Assembly: GCA_019694395.1 (NCBI GenBank)
Contig: JAIBCC010000014.1
Span: forward strand, 91,116-155,115
Length of the DNA stretch: 64,000 nt
Direction: 5' to 3'
From: Pyrinomonadaceae bacterium
Lineage (GTDB): Bacteria > Acidobacteriota > Blastocatellia > Pyrinomonadales > Pyrinomonadaceae
How positions within the stretch are numbered: position 1 is the first letter of the stretch; each line of letters starts with the position of its first letter. A model generated the notes under the pieces. It did not search any database, was not told the DNA's origin, and saw only the letters and a list, made by a program, of their open reading frames with translations. Below, one piece after another: positions 8,134 to 16,653 of this stretch. A program made the position numbers and the translations under genes.

Positions 8134-9504
8134 ATGTTGCTTCATTTTAACCCTGATAAAAAAACGACAGTTAAAACTTTGGTTTTCATTCTGGTAGCTT
8201 TGCTGTGTTTTGCCTGTAACAGATCTAAAGCAGAAAATACAAATAAAGAAGGTGGTAAAGAAAAAGCAGAGTCTAAAACCGGTAATGCTCCGATTAACGT
8301 GACGACCGGAAAAACGATTGCTCGCCAAGTTCCGTCTTATATTCAGGCAACCGGCAGTTTTGTAGCGGATGAAACCTCGGATGTTGCGCCAAAAGTAGCC
8401 GGAAAAGTTATAAATGTTTATGCCAACGCCGGTCAGTTTGTTTCTCAAGGTGCCGTTATTGCGCGGCTTGATGACACTGATGCCAGACTGCGTTTGAGTC
8501 AGGCGCAGGTAACTGTCAAACAAGCCGAAGTTGGAGTCAAGCAAGCCGAAGCCAGACTTGGTTTAGCTGATAATAGTAAGTTTGATTCGAGCAATATTCC
8601 TGAAGTTCGTGCAGCCAGTGCTAATGTTCAACAGCTTCAAGCCGAAGCAAAACAGGCAGATGTTAATGTTCGTCAGGCGGAAATCAATGAAAAGCGTTAC
8701 CGCGATCTAGTTCAAAGCGGTGACGTGGCGATGATCACTTATGAACAATATAAAACTGCCCTTGATGCTGCCCGCACTGCTCGTGATACGGCTAACAGTC
8801 GAGTGAAAAACGCTCAGGAACAATTAAATGCTGCCATTAATGCTGCAAAACAAAACAATCAGGCTATCAGAGCTGCCCAAGCTAGTGTTGAAGCAGCCAG
8901 AACACAAGTCAATGTTGCCCAACAAGCAATTGAAGATTTAACTGTGCGCGCCCCGTTCTCAGGTTTTGTCAGTAACCGGAATATAGCGGTTGGTGAATAT
9001 GCAACTTCTTCAACTCCGATTTTAACGCTTTTGCGGGTTAATCCAATTAAACTGCAAATTCAGATCGCGGAATCGGATGTGGGTTATATTGGTATTGGCA
9101 GAGGAGTTTCATTACAGGTTGATGCCTACAAAGACCGTAAATTCGGCGGAACAGTATCTGCTATCAATCCTGCCTTAGACACGAACTCCCGTTCTGCAAT
9201 TGTTGAAGCAAAGATAGAAAATAATGACAATGCATTAAGAGCAGGAATGTTTGCCACGGTCAAAATTGTCAGAGAAGGAAGTAACAACGGGATTTTTGCT
9301 CCAAAGGCTTCAATTTTTAACGATCAAACTACCCAAAGTTATCGCATTTTTGTTCTTCAGGAAGGAGTTGCAAAATTGAAAACCGTCCAACTTGGAACGG
9401 AAGAAAACGATATGGTGCAGATTTTATCGGGAGTTGATGCAGATCAGGTGGTTGCTACGAGCAACTTGGATCAACTTTACGAAGGAGCGAAAGTCGCTTT
9501 TTAA
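8134..9504 (+). CDS. RND efflux periplasmic adaptor (membrane fusion protein)
   Basis: The 456-residue protein is a membrane-fusion-protein subunit. A hydrophobic N-terminal segment (residues 14-28, VKTLVFILVALLCFAC) ends at Cys28, so it may be a lipoprotein, although the lipobox is not ideal. A lipoyl/barrel-sandwich half-motif (SDVAPKVAGKVINVYANAGQFVSQGAVIARLD) lies at about 75-112, a long Ala/Gln-rich coiled coil at 115-270, the second half-motif (LTVRAPFSGFVSNRNIAVGEYA) at about 270-292, and beta-barrel and membrane-proximal domains follow. It links the inner-membrane pump to the outer-membrane channel. The pump (9643) and channel (12893) follow on the same strand. No convincing Shine-Dalgarno is present, so the start is less certain. 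Confidence 0.92.
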   Translation: MLLHFNPDKKTTVKTLVFILVALLCFACNRSKAENTNKEGGKEKAESKTGNAPINVTTGKTIARQVPSYIQATGSFVADETSDVAPKVAGKVINVYANAGQFVSQGAVIARLDDTDARLRLSQAQVTVKQAEVGVKQAEARLGLADNSKFDSSNIPEVRAASANVQQLQAEAKQADVNVRQAEINEKRYRDLVQSGDVAMITYEQYKTALDAARTARDTANSRVKNAQEQLNAAINAAKQNNQAIRAAQASVEAARTQVNVAQQAIEDLTVRAPFSGFVSNRNIAVGEYATSSTPILTLLRVNPIKLQIQIAESDVGYIGIGRGVSLQVDAYKDRKFGGTVSAINPALDTNSRSAIVEAKIENNDNALRAGMFATVKIVREGSNNGIFAPKASIFNDQTTQSYRIFVLQEGVAKLKTVQLGTEENDMVQILSGVDADQVVATSNLDQLYEGAKVAF

Positions 9505-9637
9505 GGGATAAAGGATGAGGGATGAGGGATGATTTGAAATCAAAACCTCGTAACCCAGCTTAAGACAAAAGCGGAGGCGTAGTGACGGAAAGGGAGAATT
9601 TCTTTTCATCCCTTATCCCTCATCCCTCCGCCCTCCA
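9503..9637. repeat. Inverted repeat of 7-base units (GGGATGA type) inside the efflux operon
   Basis: The left arm at 9503-9532 contains GGGATAA, AGGATGA, GGGATGA, GGGATGA. The right arm at 9607-9637 holds the complementary units (TCATCCC, TTATCCC, TCATCCC and variants). About 75 bases separate them. The element fills the gap between adaptor and pump genes that would otherwise be adjacent. Confidence 0.7.
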
Positions 9638-9642
9638 AATTT

Positions 9643-12600
9643 ATGCAATGGTTAGCTGAAATTTGTGTTCATCGTCCGGTATTTGCCACGGTCATTGTTT
9701 TGTTTTTGACGGTGGTGGGCGTGTTTAGTTTTTTTACGCTGGGAGTTGACCGCTTTCCGAAAATTGATGTGCCGACCATTTCAATTTCGACCTCAAATCC
9801 CGGAGCAGCTCCGGCTGAAATTGAAACCGAAGTTACAGATGTAATTGAAGGCGTGGTTAATACTGTGCCTGGAATTGATTCGATGAGTTCTTCGTCCTCG
9901 CGCGGAAGCTCAAATGTGACTCTCAATTTCAATCTGGAAAAAGACCCGGATCAGGCGTTTCAAGAAGTTCAACAAAAAATTTCGACCGCCGCCAATCGTT
10001 TGCCGGAAACTGCCGATCCTCCGACCGTTCGCAAAACCGATCCTGATTCAACTCCAATTTTGATTTATTCAATCAGTGCGCCGCGCAATGTGGTCGAATT
10101 AAGCGATTTCGTCGAAACTCAATTGCAGGAGCGAATTCAATCAGCTGACGGAGTTGGTGAAGTTGTTATTTTCGGTGGGCGTGACCGCCAAATCAAAATT
10201 TATGTCAATCCGGAAAGATTGCGGGCATACAACCTTTCGATTACCGATGTTTCCAATGCTATTCGCAGTCAAAATTTGGAATTACCGGGCGGAAGCCTGA
10301 TTGAAGGCGCAAAAGTTTCGGGACTTCGCACCATCAGTAAATTAACCGAAGTCAGTCAGTTTAAAGACATTACCATTACTACCCGTAACGGTTTTCCAAT
10401 TAAAATCAGCGACATCGGACGAGTTCAGGATGGTGGAGCAGATGCTTCGACTGCGGCTTCTTTGGATGGTGTGCAATCGGTTTCTCTGGCGATTCGTAAA
10501 CAATCAGGTTCAAATACAATTGCGGTTATTAATGGTGTCAAAGAAAGAATGAACAAAATCATTCCGACTTTGCCGCCTGATATGAAAGTTGCTATTACCC
10601 GCGACCAATCCGAATTTATCGAAAATTCACTTCACGCTATCGAAGAGCATCTTGTTTTAGGCGGATTGTTTGCGGCGATCATCGTTTTCTTTTTCCTTTG
10701 GAACATTCGTTCGACCATTATTTCGGCATTAGCGATTCCTACTTCAATTATTGCTTCATTTGCAATTATCGCTGCACTTGGCTATTCGCTTAATCAAATG
10801 ACAATGCTGGCTTTAACCCTAATGGTCGGTATCGTAATTGATGACGCGATCGTGGTGCTGGAAAACATTTACCGATTCGTCGAAGAAAAAGGAATGAATC
10901 CGTTTGAAGCGGCAATCGAAGGCACGAAAGAAATCGGTTTAGCCGTTTTGGCTACTACGCTTTCGCTGCTTGCCGTTTTTATCCCGGTTGGATTTATGAC
11001 CGGAATCGTTGGCAGATTTATGTCGTCATTCGGTTTGACCTCGGCGGCGGCGATTGCGGTTTCTTTGATTGTTTCATTTACCTTAACTCCAATGATGGCA
11101 GCACGTTGGATCAAGGCAAAAGATGACGGCAAAGGAATTAAGGATGAGGTTTTAGATACTGAGACAGATTCTGATCACCAACCACTACCTACTGACCATT
11201 CTTCAAAAGATGGTCGTTTCTATCGGATCATAGACAGCAGTTACACTTGGCTTTTGAAAGTCTCAATGCGGTTTCGTTGGGCAGTAGTTTTGCTCTGTAT
11301 AATAGTTGTTGCCTCGATTTTTCCGCTTTTTAATTATGTTGGAATGGCATTTCTGCCGGACGAAGACGAATCTTCATTTTCGATTTCATTGCGCGGACCA
11401 CAGGGCACAAGTTTATCAGCTACTCAATCCATTTTGGATCGAATTTCGCGGGATGTGCGCGAACAGTTGCCGGGAGTCAAAAATACCTGGGTTTTAGCCG
11501 GAGGATTTGGCGGTGGCGGTGGCGGCGGTTCTGCCAATGTCGGCTCGATCAATGTTAGTTTAGTTCCGCCGGGTGAGCGAAAATTTTCTCAGGCGGAATT
11601 GATCAATCGAGCGCGGCAAATCATTAAACCTTATCAAAGTAAGGATTATCGGATTAATGCGTCCGCTTCATCTTCAATTGGTAACAGTCTTGGTTTAGGT
11701 CGCGGAGGCTCGGGAATCGGTTATTACATCGCCGGTCCTGATATGGAAAAACTTAATCAATACGCACTCCAATTAGTCGAGAAAATGAAGCAGGATCCGA
11801 CTTTTCGTGATCCTGACAGTTCAGTTGATCAGGGAACGCCGGAAATCCAGGTGACGATTGACCGTGATAAAGCTGCCGACTTGGGAGTTAAAGCCGGTGA
11901 TGTGGCAACCGCTTTGAATACTTTTGCCGCTGGACAGCGCGTAACTACGTTTAGCCAGAACAATAAGCAATACGATGTTGTTTTACAAGCAGATGAATCA
12001 TTCAGGCGTGACCGCAACAATTTGCAGTATTTTTCCGTTGTTTCGGCAAAAGGCGGAACGGTCGGGTTGGAAAGACTGGTTAAGATTCAGGAAGGGCGAA
12101 GCCCTGCCTCAATCAGCCGTTTGAATCGTCAGCGGCAGGTGACAATTTCGGCAAGTCTGCCACCCAACGCATCGGAAGCAGATGCTTTGAACAAATTGGA
12201 ATCTTTGGTCAAACAAATGAATCTGCCGACCGAATATACAACCGGCGTGACCGGACAATCAAAGGAATTACGCAAGGCATATTCAGCGTTTTTGTATGCG
12301 TTCTTATTGTCTTTCGTCTTTATGTATTTGATTTTGGCGGCTCAATTTGAATCATTTATTCACCCGGTAACGATTCTTTTAACCCTGCCGCTTTCAATTC
12401 CGTTCGCACTGATCTCTACGGCAATTGCCGGACAAACTTTGAATATTTTCTCGGCGTTGGGAATTTTGCTGTTGTTCGGAATCGTTAAGAAAAACGCGAT
12501 TTTGCAGATTGACCATACCAACACTTTGCGGGAAAGAGGAATGTCCCGTTACGACGCAATAATTCAAGCCAATCGTGACCGTTTACGTCCTATTTTAATG

Positions 12601-12900
12601 ACGACGATTGCATTGGTGGCAGGGATGATTCCTTTAATTGTCGGAAGCGGCGCAGGTGCTGCGACCAATCGCTCAATCGGAATTTTGGTGGTTGGCGGTC
12701 AATCGCTTTGTTTGCTTTTGACCTTGTTGGCAGTTCCGGTCTTTTATTCTATTTTCGATGATATTCAGGAGACTCACATAGGACAAAAACTTTCATCTGC
12801 GGCAGGAGGAATTTGGGGGCTTTTCAAAAGCAAGAAAAAAGTTGAAGAAACAGCCGAAGTTGAGGAAGAGGTTTATATCAGGGAGGCTACAAATGATTAG
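9643..12900 (+). CDS. RND efflux pump permease (HAE1/AcrB-like)
   Basis: The 1085-residue protein has the standard RND layout: TM1 at residues 12-32, a large periplasmic porter domain, TM2-TM6 at about 340-500, a second porter domain, and TM8-TM12 at about 885-1050. The proton-relay aspartates are Asp400 and Asp401 in TM4 (GIVIDDAIVVLENIYR), and the second-half signature GIVKKNAILQIDHT is present. It exports hydrophobic compounds using the proton gradient. The central cytoplasmic loop (about 500-530) is hydrophilic and contains a repeat-derived stretch at 11171-11198. It is a few residues longer at the C-terminus than AcrB, ending in an acidic tail. The channel gene overlaps its stop by 8 bases. 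Confidence 0.95.
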   Translation: MQWLAEICVHRPVFATVIVLFLTVVGVFSFFTLGVDRFPKIDVPTISISTSNPGAAPAEIETEVTDVIEGVVNTVPGIDSMSSSSSRGSSNVTLNFNLEKDPDQAFQEVQQKISTAANRLPETADPPTVRKTDPDSTPILIYSISAPRNVVELSDFVETQLQERIQSADGVGEVVIFGGRDRQIKIYVNPERLRAYNLSITDVSNAIRSQNLELPGGSLIEGAKVSGLRTISKLTEVSQFKDITITTRNGFPIKISDIGRVQDGGADASTAASLDGVQSVSLAIRKQSGSNTIAVINGVKERMNKIIPTLPPDMKVAITRDQSEFIENSLHAIEEHLVLGGLFAAIIVFFFLWNIRSTIISALAIPTSIIASFAIIAALGYSLNQMTMLALTLMVGIVIDDAIVVLENIYRFVEEKGMNPFEAAIEGTKEIGLAVLATTLSLLAVFIPVGFMTGIVGRFMSSFGLTSAAAIAVSLIVSFTLTPMMAARWIKAKDDGKGIKDEVLDTETDSDHQPLPTDHSSKDGRFYRIIDSSYTWLLKVSMRFRWAVVLLCIIVVASIFPLFNYVGMAFLPDEDESSFSISLRGPQGTSLSATQSILDRISRDVREQLPGVKNTWVLAGGFGGGGGGGSANVGSINVSLVPPGERKFSQAELINRARQIIKPYQSKDYRINASASSSIGNSLGLGRGGSGIGYYIAGPDMEKLNQYALQLVEKMKQDPTFRDPDSSVDQGTPEIQVTIDRDKAADLGVKAGDVATALNTFAAGQRVTTFSQNNKQYDVVLQADESFRRDRNNLQYFSVVSAKGGTVGLERLVKIQEGRSPASISRLNRQRQVTISASLPPNASEADALNKLESLVKQMNLPTEYTTGVTGQSKELRKAYSAFLYAFLLSFVFMYLILAAQFESFIHPVTILLTLPLSIPFALISTAIAGQTLNIFSALGILLLFGIVKKNAILQIDHTNTLRERGMSRYDAIIQANRDRLRPILMTTIALVAGMIPLIVGSGAGAATNRSIGILVVGGQSLCLLLTLLAVPVFYSIFDDIQETHIGQKLSSAAGGIWGLFKSKKKVEETAEVEEEVYIREATND
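11171..11198. repeat. Heptad-repeat-like stretch inside the RND pump gene
   Basis: The stretch reads CTGATCACCAACCACTACCT followed by ACTGACCA, with loose seven-base units of the ACYRACC type. It encodes part of the hydrophilic cytoplasmic loop (about residues 510-519, SDHQPLPTDH), a place where insertion would be tolerated. Confidence 0.4.
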
Positions 12901-14629
12901 AGCAGTATTAGTTTGTATTTTGTTGTTGGGTGGTGGTATTTTGGCTCAAACACCAACCCCGACCCCTGCTCCGAAAGTTGATACTTCGCGTCAAGTTCCA
13001 ACGACCAAATTACCTGATGAACCGCCGCCGATTGCCCCGAATTTTGAGGCTCCGGTGCGACCTTTGCCGAGCGCAGAACGAGTGGGAGTTGATTTAACAA
13101 ATCAGTTGTCCTTAACTCTTGAAGAAGCAATCGAGAGGGCTTTAAAAAATAACAATGACATTGAAGCCTCGCGCACACAGGTCAAAATTGCAGAATTCGG
13201 TTTGAGATCCGTTCAAGCTGTTTATGATCCGAAATTCAGTTCGGAAAATTATTACGAAAGCGCAACCACTCCGGTTGCTTCAACCATCGGCGGAGCGGTT
13301 AATGGTGCACTAACTCAAAAACGTCTTTTTAATTCAGCCGGACTGACCGGATTTTCACCCTATCAGGGCGCCTCGTATTCAGCCACTTTTAACTCGACGA
13401 TTTTAACTTCGACTAATACCAACGCCACGCTTAATCCGCAATATCCGCTGAGTTTTACTTTGAATTATATCCAACCGCTTTTTCGCGGCAGAAGATTTGA
13501 TCTAAACCGCAGAAATATTGAGATTGCCAAGAAGAATTTAGGTTTAACTGATGCACAATTTCGCCAAAAAGCAATTGAGGTAATTGCCAATGTCGAATCG
13601 GCTTATTGGGATTTGGTTTTTGCTTTGCGGAATTTGCAAGTGCAGATTGATGCCGTCAAACAAGCCAAAGCGCAGCTTGAAAGCAACACGCGACTGGTTA
13701 ATAAAGGCGTAATTGCGCCGATTGATATTGTGGCGGCGACTGCTCAAATTACGACTTTTGAGCAAAATGTTTATGCGGCACAGGAAACAGTGACCAGAAC
13801 TGAAAACACTTTGAAAACCTTGATGCTGCCTGACCGAAAAGATGATGTTTGGTCACGTCCGATTACACCTGTTTCATCCGTTTCGCTTGATCCACCACGC
13901 ATCGGTTTGGAAATTGCAGTTACCGAAGCCCTAAAAAATCGTCCTGAAATTTCACAATTTGAAACAAATGCCGAAATAAACGCGATCAATCAGAGATATT
14001 TGAGAGATCAAACTAAACCGCAAATTGATTTGGTCGGAACTTATACAACGCAAGGTTTGTCGGGGGCAAATACCGGAATCCGGGCAGTTCCGCCGAATTT
14101 GGAAGGCGGATATTTTAATTCTTTAGGAAATTTATTACAGCAGGATTATCCGACCTATCGGGTTGGGGTTTCAATTTCTTTGCCGCTAAAAAATCGGGCG
14201 GCTGAGGCAAATCTTGGTCAAAGTATAGTAGAAGGTGAGTTAATCAAAAATAACCGGGAGCAAGCTGAACAAGTTATTGAAGCACAGGTGAGAAATGCGT
14301 TGCAAGCTTTGCGTTCTGCTGAAGCTCGTTTGAATTCTGCAGTTGCCGCCCGAACTTCTGCCGAACAGCTTTATGATAGTGAGCAACGCCAATTCAAAGG
14401 CGGAATCACCACATTTTATTTGGTTTTGCAGCGTCAAACGGAGCTTTTGGCAGCACGCGGACGCGAACTTCAAGCGCAAACCGATTTGAACAAAGCCATT
14501 TCAGAATTTCAGAGAGCAACGGGAACTACTTTGACGGCAAATAAGATTACAGTTGCGAATAATTTAACTTTTCTGCGAGATCAAAAACGTTCATCTACCG
14601 CTTTCAATCAGGAAACAGGCGATAAATAG
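12893..14629 (+). CDS. TolC-family outer-membrane efflux channel
   Basis: The 578-residue protein has a signal peptide (1-19, MIRAVLVCILLLGGGILAQ), a Pro/Thr-rich linker (TPTPTPAP), then two outer-membrane efflux repeats: the first begins at about 70 (LSLTLEEAIERALKNNNDIEASR) and the second at about 340 (IAVTEALKNRPEISQFETNAEI). Long amphipathic helices for the periplasmic tunnel and the ATGTTL end are typical. It forms the outer-membrane conduit of the adaptor-pump system encoded just upstream. I start it at the ATG at 12893, which overlaps the pump stop and has GGGAGG 5-10 bases before it, not at the in-frame ATG at 12842, which would put 17 basic residues before the signal peptide. Confidence 0.92.
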   Translation: MIRAVLVCILLLGGGILAQTPTPTPAPKVDTSRQVPTTKLPDEPPPIAPNFEAPVRPLPSAERVGVDLTNQLSLTLEEAIERALKNNNDIEASRTQVKIAEFGLRSVQAVYDPKFSSENYYESATTPVASTIGGAVNGALTQKRLFNSAGLTGFSPYQGASYSATFNSTILTSTNTNATLNPQYPLSFTLNYIQPLFRGRRFDLNRRNIEIAKKNLGLTDAQFRQKAIEVIANVESAYWDLVFALRNLQVQIDAVKQAKAQLESNTRLVNKGVIAPIDIVAATAQITTFEQNVYAAQETVTRTENTLKTLMLPDRKDDVWSRPITPVSSVSLDPPRIGLEIAVTEALKNRPEISQFETNAEINAINQRYLRDQTKPQIDLVGTYTTQGLSGANTGIRAVPPNLEGGYFNSLGNLLQQDYPTYRVGVSISLPLKNRAAEANLGQSIVEGELIKNNREQAEQVIEAQVRNALQALRSAEARLNSAVAARTSAEQLYDSEQRQFKGGITTFYLVLQRQTELLAARGRELQAQTDLNKAISEFQRATGTTLTANKITVANNLTFLRDQKRSSTAFNQETGDK

Positions 14630-14672
14630 TTCGCTAAAATGAAAAAATATTCTTGAATTTTATTTTCTACTT

Positions 14673-15185
14673 CTAATGTGAAAATCTGTGTGCGGTTAAA
14701 GCAAACAAAACCCACAACAATAGCAGCGAAGCGATAACTAAAAAAACTCCCAAAATAAAATTGAGATAATTTGAGCCAACCGCGATAGTTGGTTGTTGAA
14801 GCGGGGAAGTTTGCGGAATTTGCCAGTTGGGTTGTGCCTGAGTTTGAAATGATTCAATCGAAATCGGCATTATCAAGCGATAACCAATTTTTGGAACGGT
14901 TTGGATAAAACGCGGATTTTGCGGATTATCTTTAAAGACCCGCCGCAATTCGGAAATTGCCCGCGCCAAAACGTGTTCAGTCACATTTACATCAGCCCAA
15001 ACTAAATTAAAGAACTGTTCCTTCTTAACGGTTTTACCCTGATTTTCAGCCAGATAAACCAAAACTTCCATTATTTTCCGTTCAAGCTGAACGATCTTAT
15101 CATCCTTTGAAATTCGCCCTAATTGCGGTTCAACAAACCATTCATCTAAAAAAAATCCTTCCTGCAAATCAATATCAAATTTCAT
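14673..15185 (-). CDS. Winged-helix DNA-binding protein with C-terminal membrane anchor
   Basis: The 170-residue protein has an OmpR/CadC-type winged helix at residues 22-108: LGRISKDDKIVQLERKIMEVLVYL, the recognition helix VTEHVLARAISELRRVF, and the wing FIQTVPKIGYRL. Residues 143-165 are a single membrane span (FILGVFLVIASLLLLWVLFAL). Such proteins in acidobacteria are usually much longer, with TPR or TolB-like domains after the membrane span; here only a few residues follow, so it has no obvious sensor and may act as a membrane-tethered regulator or partner. It is convergent with the TolC-like gene, 43 bases away. Targets are unknown. Confidence 0.85.
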   Translation of the reverse strand: MKFDIDLQEGFFLDEWFVEPQLGRISKDDKIVQLERKIMEVLVYLAENQGKTVKKEQFFNLVWADVNVTEHVLARAISELRRVFKDNPQNPRFIQTVPKIGYRLIMPISIESFQTQAQPNWQIPQTSPLQQPTIAVGSNYLNFILGVFLVIASLLLLWVLFALTAHRFSH

Positions 15186-15355
15186 AATTCCTCTTGCTGT
15201 TTAATGTTTTGTAATCTTTACGATTCTGAGCAGAGTCTCGTTTCAACTAATTTTGCCACAAAAAATCACAAAAAAAACCGAAAATCCTAAACCTCAGAAA
15301 AACATTACATTTTCCTTAAAGCTGCTAAGCCCTTTTCTGCGTTATGCTGAGCAAC

Positions 15356-15426
15356 ATCCACGAAGCCGCACGAAGGAAACACGAAGATTTATAAAAAGGA
15401 TTCTGCCTTCGTGAAAACTTTGTGGA
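15356..15426. repeat. Inverted repeat of CACGAAG type upstream of the amidohydrolase
   Basis: Left arm units: CCACGAAG, GCACGAAGG, ACACGAAG (15356-15387). The right arm at 15402-15426 has CTTCGTG and CTTTGTGGAT. The outer GTGGAT lies about 10 bases before the ATG at 15436, so the right arm covers the ribosome-binding region. Confidence 0.7.
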
Positions 15427-15435
15427 TAAAAAAAT

Positions 15436-16653
15436 ATGAGATTCAAAATTAACGTAATTATTTTAATCCTTTCTGCAATTTTTCTAACCCAGCAAATTCG
15501 GGCGGAAAATCTGCGTTTTATCAATGGCTTTTGGTTTGACGGCAAAACTTTTCAAGCCAAAACCGTTTACTCGCTCAACGGAATTTTGTCTTTCAATTAC
15601 AAAGGCAAAATTGATTCGACCGTTGATTTACAAAACAATTATGTCATTCCGCCTTTTGCGGAGGCACACACGCATCAGTTTTTGGATGTGATGAATTTTC
15701 AGGAACAGATTGGCGATTATTTAATTAAAGGGATTTTTTACGTCAAAAATCTGAACAGCTTGCCTCGTTTTACCATCAGAGTTCGTCCGTTCATTAATCA
15801 GCCAAAAAGTGTGGATGTTGTTTATGCTAATGGCGGTTTGACGGCAACCGGCGGGCATCCGATTCAGATTTACACCAGTCTCGCGCAGAATGGCGTTTTG
15901 TCCGGTCTGACCGCCAAAGATGTAGAAAATGAAGCTTTTTTTATAATTGATGATGAAAAAGATTTGGCAGAAAAATGGCAAATAATAAAGAGCCAAAAGC
16001 CTGATTTTATAAAAACTTATCTTGACCATTCCGAAGAATACGAACTTCGCAAAAATGATGAAAAATATTACGGCAAAAAGGGTTTGAATCCGCAGCTTTT
16101 GCCGAAAATCGTTGCCAGAGCGCATCAGGATAATTTACGGGTTTCGGTTCATATCACGACCTCACAGGATTTTCATAATGCAGTAATTGCCGGAGTTGAC
16201 GAAATAGCTCATCTTCCGTTGGAAAAAATAAACGAAGCAGATGCAAAACTAGCGGCACAGAAAAAAATATTTGTCGTCACCACTACGCTCAGTCATCGGG
16301 ACACCAGCGGCATTCAAAATCTGGATGAATTTCACCGTGACAATCTGAAATTACTTTACAAATCAGGCGTAAAAATCGCCATCGGCACAGATAATATGCC
16401 GACCGCCGCAATTGAAGAAGCTGAAAATATTTACCGACTGAAAGTATTCGACAATCTGACTTTACTCAAAATCTGGACAGAAATTACACCACAAACGATT
16501 TTCCCAAATCGCAAAATCGGATTTCTAAAAAATGGCTACGAAGCAAGTTTTTTAGCTTTGCAAGGCAATCCAATCGAGGATTTTTCCAATATCCGAAAAA
16601 TCAATTTTCGTTACAAACAAGGACAATTAATAAATCGAGGACAAACTAAATGA
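15436..16653 (+). CDS. Secreted amidohydrolase-family protein
   Basis: The 405-residue protein has a signal peptide (1-23, ending IRAEN). The metal-binding His pair is in AHTHQF (about residues 77-82), further ligands are likely in VHITTSQDF and in the DEIAHLP segment, and the catalytic-site Asp in IGTDNMP near residue 317. The TIM-barrel amidohydrolase family hydrolyses amide or ester bonds in metal-bound substrates; the substrate is not evident. The C-terminal GFLKNGYEASFLAL strand is the usual closing beta-sandwich signature. Its stop overlaps the next start (ATGA, 16650-16653), so it is translationally coupled to the S41-like gene. The ribosome-binding region lies in the arm of an inverted repeat. 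Confidence 0.85.
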   Translation: MRFKINVIILILSAIFLTQQIRAENLRFINGFWFDGKTFQAKTVYSLNGILSFNYKGKIDSTVDLQNNYVIPPFAEAHTHQFLDVMNFQEQIGDYLIKGIFYVKNLNSLPRFTIRVRPFINQPKSVDVVYANGGLTATGGHPIQIYTSLAQNGVLSGLTAKDVENEAFFIIDDEKDLAEKWQIIKSQKPDFIKTYLDHSEEYELRKNDEKYYGKKGLNPQLLPKIVARAHQDNLRVSVHITTSQDFHNAVIAGVDEIAHLPLEKINEADAKLAAQKKIFVVTTTLSHRDTSGIQNLDEFHRDNLKLLYKSGVKIAIGTDNMPTAAIEEAENIYRLKVFDNLTLLKIWTEITPQTIFPNRKIGFLKNGYEASFLALQGNPIEDFSNIRKINFRYKQGQLINRGQTK

